From Alkalimonas mucilaginosa (GTDB lineage Bacteria > Pseudomonadota > Gammaproteobacteria > Enterobacterales > Alteromonadaceae), in assembly GCF_036327005.1 (NCBI RefSeq), contig NZ_JAUGZK010000002.1:310001-374000 (forward strand): a stretch of 64,000 nucleotides of DNA, given 5' to 3'. Positions within the stretch are counted from its first letter, which is position 1, and every line of letters begins with the position of its first letter. Of this stretch, positions 1 through 8,781 are shown piece by piece. Made by a program: the position numbers and the translations under genes. The notes under the pieces are model-generated. The model made no database searches. It saw only the letters and a program-made list of their open reading frames with translations, and had not been told where the DNA came from.

Positions 1-601
1 AAAGAGCCATCACCCCATAAGCTTGTTGCCAGCCATGCAACTGATAATCACGGCTACCACCGGAAAATACAGCAGCTAGCCACAGGGTGCCGGCAGAGGC
101 AAAAATCATGGCGAGCCGGTAGCCGGTCAGATAGGCCGCCGCCAGAGCGGCCTGGACCTCTTTGGGACCACTTTCGATGCGAAAGGCATCCACATTGATA
201 TCTTGAGTGGCCGAAGCAAAAGCAAGAAGCACCGCAAAGCCTGCCATCATTGCTAGGTTTTGTTGAGGATCGCTGCTGGCCATGCCAAAAATTGCAAGCA
301 TTACCAATGTTTGTGACAGCAGCAACCAGCTTCGTCGTCTACCCAGCCATCGATGCAGTTTGGGCAATGCCAGGTGATCAGCCAGCGGCGACCAAAGCCA
401 TTTAATACTATAGGCCAGAGCGACCCAACTGAAGTAACCGATTTCAGCACGCGATACTTCCGCTTCCCGTAGCCAAAAAGACAAGACGCCAAAAACCAGC
501 ATCATGGGCAAAGCGGAAGAAAAGCCAAGTAAGAAAATGATGGCAACCCGGCGTTGGCAGTACAGCTGAGCAGCGGATGCGAAAGAGGATATTAGAGACA
601 A
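1..601 (-). CDS. ampG: AmpG-type muropeptide MFS permease (3' part missing)
   Basis: Inner-membrane major facilitator transporter of the AmpG type, which imports anhydro-muropeptides for cell-wall recycling. Reading the minus strand gives an open frame of about 200 codons running off the left edge. It includes the motifs LLGFSSALPMMLVFG, IKWLWSPLADHL, LGRRRSWLLLSQ and ATQDINVDAFRIE, all characteristic of AmpG, with several hydrophobic segments. There is no in-frame ATG before the first membrane segment. I chose the TTG at 601 because it lies six bases after a GTGAG purine run and gives a normal-length N-terminus. In E. coli ampG sits beside yajG and bolA, and both kinds of gene are found nearby here. 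Family call is firm; the start is uncertain. Confidence 0.85.
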   Translation of the reverse strand, partial: MSLISSFASAAQLYCQRRVAIIFLLGFSSALPMMLVFGVLSFWLREAEVSRAEIGYFSWVALAYSIKWLWSPLADHLALPKLHRWLGRRRSWLLLSQTLVMLAIFGMASSDPQQNLAMMAGFAVLLAFASATQDINVDAFRIESGPKEVQAALAAAYLTGYRLAMIFASAGTLWLAAVFSGGSRDYQLHGWQQAYGVMAL

Positions 602-681
602 AACAGGCTCACTTTTCTGGGTTACTAAGATACTAGCTTACCTTGCTCGTAGAGAGGGTCAAGCTGTTGCCATTATAAAGG

Positions 682-1002
682 TCAGGGACGAATTCCAACA
701 CAATCCAAAGGTATATTGCCTTTGCCACGCAGATAGCTAAGGCAGTGTTGAATGTTTTGCTGCAGTACCTGATCGGTTTTTAGTTGTTGCTCTGGCCAAA
801 ACTCCAACTGATGCAGCAGATGCCAGAATACCTGCTCCTGATGATTTTGTGGTGTTTTTAATTGAATGCCAAACTGCGCCCACTCTTCCAGTGTGTCCCA
901 GATAAAGAGATGTAGCTCCTGATATGGGATCCTGCCCCGAAAGTAGCGGGCGGTGTAAAATATCAGTTGGCGCGTCTTGAGTTCTATAAATTGTTCCAGC
1001 AT
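682..1002 (-). CDS. Conserved hypothetical protein, 106 aa
   Basis: Small, soluble-looking protein rich in Gln, Leu and aromatic residues, with no signal peptide, membrane segment or catalytic motif that I can see. It begins MLEQFIELKTRQLIFYTARY and ends with a PLDCVGIRP tail. It resembles hypothetical proteins I associate with Alteromonadales, but I cannot give a domain name or a function. It lies between the ampG start and the cyclophilin gene on the same strand, so it may be co-transcribed with either. I treat it as a real gene because the frame is clean, fits the gap between neighbours and has composition like theirs. Confidence 0.65.
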   Translation of the reverse strand: MLEQFIELKTRQLIFYTARYFRGRIPYQELHLFIWDTLEEWAQFGIQLKTPQNHQEQVFWHLLHQLEFWPEQQLKTDQVLQQNIQHCLSYLRGKGNIPLDCVGIRP

Positions 1003-1103
1003 ACACCGACCTCTGTACTTGTGATGCTTGCAAAATAGATTGCTGCTATTGCAAGTATAGCTGGCCGGTATGCTGCTGTCGGGAAAAATAGCCGCTGTTT
1101 TAT

Positions 1104-1694
1104 TTAGCCTTCAGGAACCAGGCTGATGCGATGCAGCACAATGGGCTCCACTGGCACATCTGGCCAGCCAGTAACTTTATGTTGTGCTGTTTCCCACGCA
1201 TTCGCCTGCTGCAACGCATCCATACCAGCCATGACGCGGCCAAAAACGGTATAGCCCCAGCGGGCACCCGGGTTCAGATTATCGTTGTCGGATAAGTTGA
1301 AATAAAACTGGCTGGTAGCGCTATGTGGATTGCTGGTGCGGGCCATGGCAATGGTACCCATCTCATTACGCAGGCCATTGCCGGATTCGTTAAAAATAGC
1401 ATCAAGCGTAGTAATAGGCTCAAAATCTTGATTATAACCACCGCCTTGCAGCACAAAGTCACGAATCAGGCGGTGAAAAACTGTGTTGTTGTAGCGCTGG
1501 GTTTTGACATAACTTAAAAAATTATTGACAGCGATTGGTGCTCTGCTGCGATCCAGTTCCACGGTAATATCCCCTAACGAGGTGTGCAGTATCACCTTGG
1601 GAAAGAGGTTGTCCGGTTGCAAGCTTTCACCTGCTGTTGCCGCTTGGCTGAGCCAGAACAGTCCTGCAAATAAGCTAATCACAAGAGTTTTCAT
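1104..1694 (-). CDS. Periplasmic cyclophilin-type peptidyl-prolyl isomerase
   Basis: Cyclophilin that catalyses cis-trans isomerisation of X-Pro bonds, probably in the periplasm. Residues 1-21 form a signal peptide (MKTLVISLFAGLFWLSQAATA). The cyclophilin core follows, with FHRLIRDFVLQGGGY, GTIAMARTSNPHSATSQFYFN and the closing GYTVFGRVMAGMD. The catalytic FHR and the QFYFN strand are intact. Its 196 residues and sequence are close to E. coli PpiA. Its start codon overlaps the stop of the upstream lipoprotein gene by four bases, so translation is probably coupled. A tailored substrate cannot be read from sequence. Confidence 0.88.
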   Translation of the reverse strand: MKTLVISLFAGLFWLSQAATAGESLQPDNLFPKVILHTSLGDITVELDRSRAPIAVNNFLSYVKTQRYNNTVFHRLIRDFVLQGGGYNQDFEPITTLDAIFNESGNGLRNEMGTIAMARTSNPHSATSQFYFNLSDNDNLNPGARWGYTVFGRVMAGMDALQQANAWETAQHKVTGWPDVPVEPIVLHRISLVPEG

Positions 1695-2254
1695 GCATGT
1701 CTCCTTAAATACTGCTGCCAGTGTATATCCGAGAGGATATCCTGCAGCACCCGTTCTGTCAGTTGGCTCAGTTCTCGTTCGACTGAGGCCGGATCTACTT
1801 TAAATGGTGCAGTATAACTACTGTTGCCATGAAAGCGCTTGCGGTAATGCCCGGCTTTTGAGCTGATGGCAACCTCAATGACTACCTCGGAATGGACTTC
1901 ATGATCGAGTGGGTGTTGTTTCGCTTTGGCCTCCAGGGTCAGCACATTAAATTGCAAGGTTGTTTGTGCTGCTGGATCCAGCCGAGCTCCGGCGGCTATA
2001 AAATGTTGTCGCAGTTGTTGTTGCAGCGTGTTACGCCAATCGGTTTTGTTTTGTAGGCTGACTGTCTGCTCTGCTTTTTGGATGCTTAGCATCGCCGGTT
2101 TAGCGCGCTTATCCTGCAATTGCCAATGGAAGCTGGTTGCATTTAAGTGCAACTGAGGTGTCGTTTCAATACCCGGACTGACAAACAAAGGGCGGAGTGG
2201 GCTGGCACAACCAGACAACACCAACCCCAACAGCACGATTAATGGCAACTTCAT
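1691..2254 (-). CDS. YajG-family lipoprotein
   Basis: Predicted lipoprotein of 187 residues. The N-terminus ends in a clear lipobox, LVLSGC, with the lipidated Cys at residue 16. The rest has the YajG-like pattern of an N-terminal strand region followed by VVIEVAISSKAGHYRKRFHGNSS. Function is unknown in the family. It starts inside the last codons of rlmG (four-base overlap) and overlaps the cyclophilin gene at its own end, so rlmG, yajG and ppi look like one transcript. In E. coli yajG is next to ampG and bolA. Here the same partners lie within 4 kb, which supports the call. Confidence 0.75.
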   Translation of the reverse strand: MKLPLIVLLGLVLSGCASPLRPLFVSPGIETTPQLHLNATSFHWQLQDKRAKPAMLSIQKAEQTVSLQNKTDWRNTLQQQLRQHFIAAGARLDPAAQTTLQFNVLTLEAKAKQHPLDHEVHSEVVIEVAISSKAGHYRKRFHGNSSYTAPFKVDPASVERELSQLTERVLQDILSDIHWQQYLRRHA

Positions 2255-3423
2255 CTTCTTCGCTCCGATTCAAGAATAACAAACTTGGGGTGACTGGCCA
2301 GACAACGTACCCCACCAAACAGCTGTGTTAGCTCTTGTGCATAAGGTAGGTGGCGGTTCGCTACGATCCGCAGTTTACCGCCGGGTTTTAGTGCCCGAAA
2401 TGCATCCGTGAACATTTGGCGGGCCAGATGGGTTGTCACTGTATCCTGTTGGTGGAACGGTGGATTGCATAGCACCCAATTCATACTCTGATCGGCCAGT
2501 TTGCTCAGACCATCATCCTGTAAAAAAGTGCAATTCGGCAGCAGCTTCGGCAGGCTGAGTTGCACGCTTTGCTGTGCTGAAGCTACTGCCATAGCAGACT
2601 CATCACAAAAGGTGACAACGAGCTCAGTGTTAGCCGCCAGTGCCGATAAACCCAGCACTCCATTGCCACAACCTAAATCGACCAGTTGTTCGCCGGCCTG
2701 GGTCTCTGGCAGGTGTTGTAAAAAGAAGCGGGCACCAACATCAAGCTTTTCTCCGCTGAACACATTAGCATGATTGACCAGTTGCAGGCCTGTGCCTGTC
2801 AATGGCCAGATCTTTGGCCATAATGATTGCGGTTTTTGTTGTACTGCTGCGGGTTGGCAGTGCAGGTAGCGGCACTTTCGAATAGCTAGTGAGGCCTTGC
2901 TAGGCCCGATATGCTGGCTGAATAATTGCAGCAGGTTTTTATGGATATCACGGGCCCTGGCCGCCACAATCAGTTGTTGGCTGTTGGTGATAAGTGGGGC
3001 TAATTGCTGCAGCTGAAAGCCGAGAAAACCGTGATCGCGCGGAACCCTTAACAGGGTGAGTGCTGCAGAGTCTGGCAGTGGTGCCAGGCTATCTATAAAA
3101 GTTAACTGCTTGGTAGCTAGCTGGTTTAGTTGGAGATTAGCCAGGCAGGCTTGTTGGCTGATATAGGAGTCGCTGCTGTGTACCAAGGTTAATTCCGGGT
3201 ACCGAGCAATCAGGGCACAGGTTAAAGCACCAAACTGATCGTTCAGCAGTAGCACCGGCAAAGCGCTTCGCTCAGAAACTGATAGCATTTCCAATTGACG
3301 GAATGCTTCAGTCAGTAGCAGCTCATCCACAGCATCCCAGGCTTGCAGATTGATGAAATTAGTCTCGGCTGGCCAGCGCTTTAATTGCAGATGGATTTCT
3401 GCCAACGTAAAATGCGTATTCAT
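2251..3423 (-). CDS. rlmG: 23S rRNA (guanine-1835-N2) methyltransferase
   Basis: SAM-dependent methyltransferase of 390 residues, probably RlmG, which methylates G1835 of 23S rRNA. The N-terminal half is the diverged, non-catalytic Rossmann domain typical of RlmG and RsmC. The C-terminal half carries the SAM loop VDLGCGNGVLGL and the NPPFHQQ catalytic motif of N2-guanine methylases, then the ALKPGGKLRIVANRHLPY stretch. RsmC is the nearest alternative, but the length and the NPPFHQQ context favour RlmG. It is divergent from the alkB-like gene, with only about 20 bases between start codons. Confidence 0.87.
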   Translation of the reverse strand: MNTHFTLAEIHLQLKRWPAETNFINLQAWDAVDELLLTEAFRQLEMLSVSERSALPVLLLNDQFGALTCALIARYPELTLVHSSDSYISQQACLANLQLNQLATKQLTFIDSLAPLPDSAALTLLRVPRDHGFLGFQLQQLAPLITNSQQLIVAARARDIHKNLLQLFSQHIGPSKASLAIRKCRYLHCQPAAVQQKPQSLWPKIWPLTGTGLQLVNHANVFSGEKLDVGARFFLQHLPETQAGEQLVDLGCGNGVLGLSALAANTELVVTFCDESAMAVASAQQSVQLSLPKLLPNCTFLQDDGLSKLADQSMNWVLCNPPFHQQDTVTTHLARQMFTDAFRALKPGGKLRIVANRHLPYAQELTQLFGGVRCLASHPKFVILESERRR

Positions 3424-3443
3424 GCAAATTCAGCTTAAAAAGA

Positions 3444-4067
3444 GTGACAGCTATTTTGACACGTGTGGATAGGCAGCTCAAGCCAGAGTGCTGGCAACTA
3501 CCTGATGCTCATTTGCTGCTTTGGCGCGGCTGGTTGGCAGAGCCTGAGGCTTGTGCCGGTTATCAGCAACTGGTGCAGCAGCTGGCATGGCAGCAGCCCT
3601 CTATCCGGCTATTTGGCCGTGAACATCCGATCCCGAGACGTCAGGTCTGGATGGGGGACAGCACTGCCCACTATCGTTATTCAGGAACCTCCTTTGCACC
3701 AGAACCATGGCACCCCCTGGTTGCCATGTGGCAACAGCAACTATCACAGCAGTTGGAGCGGCCCTTTAACTCGGTGTTGCTAAACTGGTACCGAGCGGGG
3801 ACTGACCATATGGGATGGCATGCCGATAATGAGCCTGAGCTGGGGCCTGAACCCGGTATTGCTTCGCTAAGCCTGGGGCAGGCCCGGCGTTTTGATTTAA
3901 AGCATCGCTATCAACCCTGGCAGTTGCAACTGGAACTGGGGCATGGGGATCTCTTGTTCATGTCCGGCAGCACCCAGCAATACTGGCTACACCGAATTCC
4001 TAAACAAAGCCGTCTAACGGCTGGACGACTAAATTTGACGTTTCGTTATATTGTGCCCTTTGTTTAG
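3444..4067 (+). CDS. AlkB-family 2-oxoglutarate/Fe(II) DNA-repair dioxygenase
   Basis: Oxidative demethylase-type dioxygenase of 207 residues, likely repairing alkylated bases in DNA. It shows the iron ligands H-x-D in MGWHADNEPELG, the distal His in QQYWLHRIPK, and the 2-oxoglutarate-binding Arg region in RLNLTFRYIVP. The signature NWYRAGTDHMGWH matches the AlkB2/ALKBH2-like bacterial group rather than E. coli AlkB. The start is a GTG after AAAAAGA, because no ATG is available in frame near the family N-terminus. It sits head to head with rlmG and shares a very short promoter region with it. Confidence 0.85.
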   Translation: MTAILTRVDRQLKPECWQLPDAHLLLWRGWLAEPEACAGYQQLVQQLAWQQPSIRLFGREHPIPRRQVWMGDSTAHYRYSGTSFAPEPWHPLVAMWQQQLSQQLERPFNSVLLNWYRAGTDHMGWHADNEPELGPEPGIASLSLGQARRFDLKHRYQPWQLQLELGHGDLLFMSGSTQQYWLHRIPKQSRLTAGRLNLTFRYIVPFV

Positions 4068-4195
4068 ACCAATTTATTTTTTCATGAGCCACCAGCCGGT
4101 TAGCTGTCAACAAAATGCTTGACAGTAAAAAGGCACTGGCAAGTCCGGTGGACTTAACTAGAGTAAAAGAGAAGGACCAATAAAGGATGAAGTCT

Positions 4196-4522
4196 ATGTT
4201 AATCCACACGCGTATTGAGCAGAAATTACTGGATGCATTTGATCCTGTGGTGTTGGAAGTAACCAATGAGAGCCACATGCACAATGTACCGCCCGGTTCA
4301 GAATCTCATTTCAAAGTGGTGATTGTGACCCCTCAGTTTGATGGTATGCGTTTATTACAGCGCCATCGTTCCGTCAATGCTATTGTTGCTGAAGAATTGG
4401 CACAAGATATCCACGCTTTGGCTCTGCATACCTACACTCCAGGTGAATGGTATGAATACTATGCAGAAAAACCTCCGGCATCGCCCAAATGCATGGGAGG
4501 AGAGAAAAAAGTCCCAGTCTGA
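4196..4522 (+). CDS. bolA: BolA-family protein
   Basis: BolA family member, a small partner of monothiol glutaredoxins in iron-sulfur handling and a stress and morphology regulator. Residues include RIEQKLLDAF, NVPPGSESHFKVVIV, LLQRHRSVNAIVAEEL and the C-terminal ALALHTYTPGEW, all typical of BolA itself rather than IbaG. I chose the ATG at 4196 (108 aa) over 4187 because it aligns with the E. coli N-terminus and has an AAAGGA eight bases upstream. Confidence 0.92.
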   Translation: MLIHTRIEQKLLDAFDPVVLEVTNESHMHNVPPGSESHFKVVIVTPQFDGMRLLQRHRSVNAIVAEELAQDIHALALHTYTPGEWYEYYAEKPPASPKCMGGEKKVPV

Positions 4523-4530
4523 CCTCTGCT

Positions 4531-4567
4531 CGCTGCCACCTGAGTATTCCATGCTTGGGTGGCAGCG
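4531..4567. repeat. 10-bp stem inverted repeat after bolA
   Basis: CGCTGCCACC at 4531-4540 is perfectly repeated in reverse complement at 4558-4567, with a 17-base loop. It starts eight bases after the bolA stop. There is no T-run on either side, so it is not a classical terminator. It could protect the bolA mRNA end, be a Rho-dependent 3' structure, or stem from a former terminator. Confidence 0.6.
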
Positions 4568-4690
4568 ATAGTAGTCGGGCTTTTCTCGCTACCTGGCAGC
4601 CAGCCTGTTAAAATTGCCTGATCCGACCAGCTTTGTCTGCTAAAGTCTTACACTAGTCGCAATTTCCTCACTGAATAACAGGACTGAATG

Positions 4691-5884
4691 ATGGTAATTC
4701 AACCAAAAATCCGTGGTTTTATCTGTACCAATGCCCACCCAACCGGCTGTGCAGCCCATGTAAAACAACAAATCGAGTACGTACAGCAGCAGGGTGCTAT
4801 CAGCAATGGGCCTAAAAATGTGCTGGTGATTGGCGCTTCTACTGGCTATGGTCTGGCATCTCGTATTGCAGCAGCTTTTGGCTCGGGTGCCAAAACCCTG
4901 GGGATTTTCTTTGAAAAGGAACCAACGGCCAGCAAAACAGCCTCGGCTGGCTGGTACAACACCGCTGCTTTCGAGCAGGAAGCCAGCAAAGCGGGCCTGT
5001 GGTGCAAGCACATCAATGGGGATGCTTTTACTGATGAACTGAAAGCCACAACCATTGATGTGATCCGGCAGGAAATGGGCAAAATTGATTTGGTGGTGTA
5101 CAGTTTGGCAGCCCCTCGGCGCAAAGATCCGGTATCCGGTGAAATATACAGCTCGGTACTGAAACCTATCGGTAAAGCCTACACAGAAAAAAACCTCAAT
5201 ACCAGCAAGCGAGTGATAGAAGAAGTCAGTGTTGAGCCAGCCAACGACGATGAAATTTTCAATACGGTCAAAGTGATGGGGGGGGAAGACTGGGAGCGCT
5301 GGCTGGATCAATTGAATGCAGCAGGTGTGCTGGCCGAGAACTGCCAGACAGTCGCTTATACCTATATCGGCAAGGAACTGACCTGGCCTATTTATGGCAA
5401 GGCCACCATCGGGAAAGCGAAAGAGGATCTGGATCGTGCCGCAGCGGCTTTGACAGCTAAGCTGGCCGATAAGAAAGGCAAAGCCTATGTTGCCTCGCTC
5501 AAAGCGGTGGTGACTCAGGCCAGTTCTGCCATTCCGATTATGCCGCTCTATATCTCCTTGCTGTACCGGGTGATGAAGGCAGAGGGTAGCCATGAGGGCT
5601 GTATTGAGCAAATTGATGCTTTGTTCCGTCAGGGATTGTATGCAACTTCACCGCAGTTGGATGAAGCTGGCCGCTTGCGTCAGGACGCTAAGGAACTGGC
5701 TGAGCATGTGCAAGCGGAAGTAAAAGCTCTGTGGCAGCAGGTAGAGACCGATAACATTGATACCCTGACCGATTATGCCGGCTACCATCAAGACTTCTTA
5801 CAGCTGTTTGGTTTTGGTGTGGATGGGGTGGATTACGAAGCCGATGTAAACCCGGAAGTACCTTTGCAGCAATTGCTTGATTAA
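4691..5884 (+). CDS. fabV: Enoyl-ACP reductase FabV (trans-2-enoyl-CoA reductase)
   Basis: NADH-dependent enoyl reductase catalysing the last step of each fatty-acid elongation cycle. The protein opens MVIQPKIRGFICTNAHPTGC, the family hallmark. It has the extended Rossmann glycine loop VIGASTGYGLASR and the catalytic Y-x8-K pair in IYGKATIGKAK. Its length of about 397 residues is normal. FabV-type reductases are known to be insensitive to triclosan, a family property not tested here. The ATG at 4691 is preferred over 4688 because it has AGGA seven bases upstream and matches family N-termini. A clean terminator follows, so the gene is probably monocistronic. Confidence 0.93.
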   Translation: MVIQPKIRGFICTNAHPTGCAAHVKQQIEYVQQQGAISNGPKNVLVIGASTGYGLASRIAAAFGSGAKTLGIFFEKEPTASKTASAGWYNTAAFEQEASKAGLWCKHINGDAFTDELKATTIDVIRQEMGKIDLVVYSLAAPRRKDPVSGEIYSSVLKPIGKAYTEKNLNTSKRVIEEVSVEPANDDEIFNTVKVMGGEDWERWLDQLNAAGVLAENCQTVAYTYIGKELTWPIYGKATIGKAKEDLDRAAAALTAKLADKKGKAYVASLKAVVTQASSAIPIMPLYISLLYRVMKAEGSHEGCIEQIDALFRQGLYATSPQLDEAGRLRQDAKELAEHVQAEVKALWQQVETDNIDTLTDYAGYHQDFLQLFGFGVDGVDYEADVNPEVPLQQLLD

Positions 5885-5896
5885 TACCTGGTATCA

Positions 5897-5917
5897 GCCA
5901 CCTGCGGGTGGCTTTTT
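5897..5917 (+). terminator. Terminator of fabV
   Basis: GCCACC, a short loop, GGGTGGC and then TTTTTT form a classical rho-independent terminator thirteen bases after the fabV stop. Confidence 0.88.
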
Positions 5918-6075
5918 TACAGCTGTGTTCGCAGTGTGCAATGTGAGTACGACCAAAGTTGGCATGGCGATGCCATGTCTAACCAAGTAAAATAACAGGA
6001 TTTTGGTGAAAAATTGCGCAAATTGACTAGACTAGAATGCATTGGATGCGAGCGTGATAAATTTTTAGGATCACA

Positions 6076-6226
6076 TAGATAGCTGTAGCGTTTGATGGTA
6101 AAATCCGCGCCTTTACTACGTGTATCCGACTTAGGAGCCACCATTTTCGTGGAAGTTCCCTAACTGCCGGGTGCGCTGCGAGGCCTGCAGCTGAAATAAC
6201 TAAACCTGTTTCTTCCCAAACTAGTA
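6076..6226 (+). promoter_or_regulatory. Probable nqr promoter and folded leader
   Basis: The 350-base gap between fabV and nqrA holds no gene. A candidate promoter is TAGATA at 6076, a 17-base spacer and TAAAAT at 6099, followed by a GC-rich discriminator (CCGCGCC). The -35 is weak. The roughly 125-base leader contains two possible hairpins. One is CCAC-cattttc-GTGG around 6138-6152, inside an outer GGA/TTCC pairing. The other is GCTGC-gaggcct-GCAGC at 6175-6191. An alternative upstream -35 TTGACT lies at 6023 without a good -10. I do not recognise a known riboswitch. Confidence 0.35.
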
Positions 6227-6238
6227 GTGCAAGTACGT

Positions 6239-7576
6239 ATGATAAAACTCAAAAAAGGCTTGGACATTCCCCTCGCGGGCAGTCCTAAACAAGAGATAAC
6301 CGACGGGCCTGCTATAAAACGCGTCGCCGTGCTCGGCGAAGAGTTTCATGGTATGCGTCCGACCATGTTGGTCGAAGTTGGTGATACCGTAAAAAAAGGC
6401 CAGGGCTTGTTTGAAGACAAGAAAACCCCTGGTGTTATTTTTACGGCTCCGGCTGCGGGCAAAGTGGTTGAAATCAACCGTGGTGCTAAACGGGTATTGC
6501 AGTCTGTAGTGATTGAAGTGCAGGGCAGTGATGCTGTGCAATTCGAGAAATACAGTCCAGAGCAACTGGTAAGCCTTAGCTCAGAACAGGTGCGTAAAAA
6601 CCTGGTTGAGTCCGGTTTATGGGTTGCATTCCGTACCCGGCCATTTAGCCAGACACCAGCCATTGATAGTACCGCAAAAGCGATCTTTGTCACCGCGATG
6701 GATACGCATCCGCTGGCTGCCGATCCTGCTGTGGTGATCAAGGCGCAGGCTAGTTCCTTTCAGCATGGCCTGACAGTGTTGCGGCATTTAACCGATGGCA
6801 AAGTGTACTTGTGCAAAAAGGCAGGTGCTGATGTGTCGTCAGTGACAGGCGTAGAGGTTGCTGAGTTCGCCGGGCCGCATCCTGCTGGTTTGCCAGGGAC
6901 TCACATTCACTTTCTGGAAGGTGCTTCCATTCAGAAAGTGGTCTGGCACATTGGTTACCAGGATGTGATTGCGATTGGTAAGTTGTTTACCAGTGGCGAT
7001 TTGCCTGCTGAACGTGTTATTTCATTAGCCGGTCCTGTAGTGAAATCTCCACGCTTGTTGAAAACAGTGCTGGGTGCTTCTGTCGAGGAATTGACCGCCG
7101 GTGAACTTACCGATGGTGAACACCGTATTATTTCAGGATCGGTACTGGCCGGTACTACCGCGCATGGTGTGCACGGTTATCTGGGCCGTTTCCACAGTCA
7201 AGTGTCGGTGTTAGCTGATGGCAGCGAGAAACACTTTTTAGGCTGGATTGCTCCGGGCAGCGAGAAGTTTTCCGTTACCCGTGCTTATTTAGGACATCTG
7301 AGCTCTAAAAAGCTGTTTAACATGACCACTACCACCAACGGCTCAGCCCGTGCCATGGTACCGATCGGTAATTACGAGCGGGTCATGCCATTGGATATTC
7401 TGCCCACTTTGTTGTTGCGTGATCTGTGCTCCGGTGATACCGACAGTGCCCAGGCACTTGGCTGCCTTGAACTGGACGAAGAAGACTTGGCACTGTGTAC
7501 CTTTGTGTGCCCAGGCAAGTATGACTACGGTTCCATTCTGCGTAGCTGCCTGATGACGATCCAGAAGGAAGGCTAA
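6239..7576 (+). CDS. nqrA: Na+-translocating NADH:quinone reductase subunit A
   Basis: Peripheral subunit of the Na+-NQR complex, which couples NADH oxidation and ubiquinone reduction to sodium export. The protein begins MIKLKKGLDIPLAGSPKQ and contains the lipoyl/barrel-sandwich-like stretch GDTVKKGQGLFEDKK, typical of NqrA. I chose the ATG at 6239 rather than the upstream GTG at 6227 because family members start MIK; this gives 445 residues, the usual size. It is the first gene of nqrABCDEF, with two bases to nqrB. Confidence 0.95.
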   Translation: MIKLKKGLDIPLAGSPKQEITDGPAIKRVAVLGEEFHGMRPTMLVEVGDTVKKGQGLFEDKKTPGVIFTAPAAGKVVEINRGAKRVLQSVVIEVQGSDAVQFEKYSPEQLVSLSSEQVRKNLVESGLWVAFRTRPFSQTPAIDSTAKAIFVTAMDTHPLAADPAVVIKAQASSFQHGLTVLRHLTDGKVYLCKKAGADVSSVTGVEVAEFAGPHPAGLPGTHIHFLEGASIQKVVWHIGYQDVIAIGKLFTSGDLPAERVISLAGPVVKSPRLLKTVLGASVEELTAGELTDGEHRIISGSVLAGTTAHGVHGYLGRFHSQVSVLADGSEKHFLGWIAPGSEKFSVTRAYLGHLSSKKLFNMTTTTNGSARAMVPIGNYERVMPLDILPTLLLRDLCSGDTDSAQALGCLELDEEDLALCTFVCPGKYDYGSILRSCLMTIQKEG

Positions 7577-7578
7577 TC

Positions 7579-8781
7579 ATGAGTTTAAAGCATTATTTAG
7601 AACGCATTGAACCGCAGTTTGAAAAAGGCGGCAAATACGAGAAGTGGTATGCGCTGTACGAGGCCATTGCTACTGTCCTTTATACGCCGGGCTATGTCAC
7701 CAAAAATAAGACCCATGTTCGCGATAGCATTGACCTGAAGCGAATTATGATCTTTGTTTGGCTGGCTTTGTTTCCAGCCCTGTTCTTTGGCATGTTCAAT
7801 GTTGGACACCAGGCTGTTGCAGCATTGGCGGAAGGTTTTGGCACGCCGGATACCTGGCAGGTCGCTATCTTCCATCTACTTGGTGGTAGTCTGACGGAAA
7901 GTTCTGGTTGGGGCATGAAGATGCTCTACGGTGCTTGCTGGTTCCTGCCAATTTACGCCACGGTTTTTGTGGTGGGTGGTTTCTGGGAAGTGCTGTTTGC
8001 CTCGGTGCGTAAGCACGAGGTGAATGAAGGCTTCTTCGTTACTTCTATCTTGTTTGCGCTGATCCTGCCTGCAACCATTCCGCTGTGGCAAGCGGCCCTG
8101 GGTATTACCTTTGGTGTGGTGGTTGCGAAAGAAGTCTTTGGTGGTACTGGCCGTAACTTCCTGAACCCGGCGCTGGCTGGCCGAGCGTTCCTGTTCTTCG
8201 CCTATCCGGCGCAGATTTCCGGTGATGCGGTTTGGACTGTGGCCGATGGTTATTCAGGAGCAACTCTGCTCAGCCAGGGACAAAATGCTACCCTTGATTA
8301 CAGTGATATGCAGCTGTGGTGGGATTCCTTCTATGGCTTTATTCCGGGTTCTGTCGGCGAAACCTCGACGCTGGCGCTATTGATTGGTGGCTTGGCGTTG
8401 ATCTACTTCCGTATTGCCTCCTGGCGTATTGTGCTGGGTGTTATGGTTGGTATGGTGTTGACTGCCTTGCTATTCAATGCCATTGGCTCAGAGAGTAATC
8501 ACTTGTTTGCCATGCCTTGGCACTGGCACTTAGTGATTGGCGGCTTTGCAATCGGCATGTTCTTTATGGCAACCGATCCGGTGTCTGCATCATTCACCAA
8601 TCAGGGCAAATGGGCTTACGGTATTCTGATTGGCTTTATGGTGGTGATGATTCGTGTGGTAAACCCGGCGTATCCGGAAGGCATGATGCTGGCGATCCTG
8701 TTTGCGAACCTGTTCGCGCCATTATTTGATTTCTTCGTGGCTCAGGCCAATATCAAACGGAGGCTGGCACGCAATGTCTAG
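7579..8781 (+). CDS. nqrB: Na+-NQR subunit B
   Basis: Integral membrane subunit that binds covalent FMN and takes part in sodium movement and quinone reduction. Multiple membrane helices are visible, for example RIMIFVWLALFPALFFGMF. The flavinylation motif S-G-A-T lies in YSGATLLSQG, with Thr229 as the expected FMN site, the substrate of the ApbE enzyme encoded downstream. The family feature GGTGRNFLNPALAGRAFLFF is present. It is 400 residues long and overlaps nqrC by eight bases. Confidence 0.95.
   Translation: MSLKHYLERIEPQFEKGGKYEKWYALYEAIATVLYTPGYVTKNKTHVRDSIDLKRIMIFVWLALFPALFFGMFNVGHQAVAALAEGFGTPDTWQVAIFHLLGGSLTESSGWGMKMLYGACWFLPIYATVFVVGGFWEVLFASVRKHEVNEGFFVTSILFALILPATIPLWQAALGITFGVVVAKEVFGGTGRNFLNPALAGRAFLFFAYPAQISGDAVWTVADGYSGATLLSQGQNATLDYSDMQLWWDSFYGFIPGSVGETSTLALLIGGLALIYFRIASWRIVLGVMVGMVLTALLFNAIGSESNHLFAMPWHWHLVIGGFAIGMFFMATDPVSASFTNQGKWAYGILIGFMVVMIRVVNPAYPEGMMLAILFANLFAPLFDFFVAQANIKRRLARNV

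Noticed and set aside
301..492. 63-codon minus-strand frame near the left edge
   Set aside because: It is a shifted frame within the AmpG-type permease gene, whose own frame carries the recognisable family motifs.
4640..5611. 323-codon open frame antisense to fabV
   Set aside because: It is fully antisense to a clear FabV gene and has no family motifs; a mirror of codon bias.
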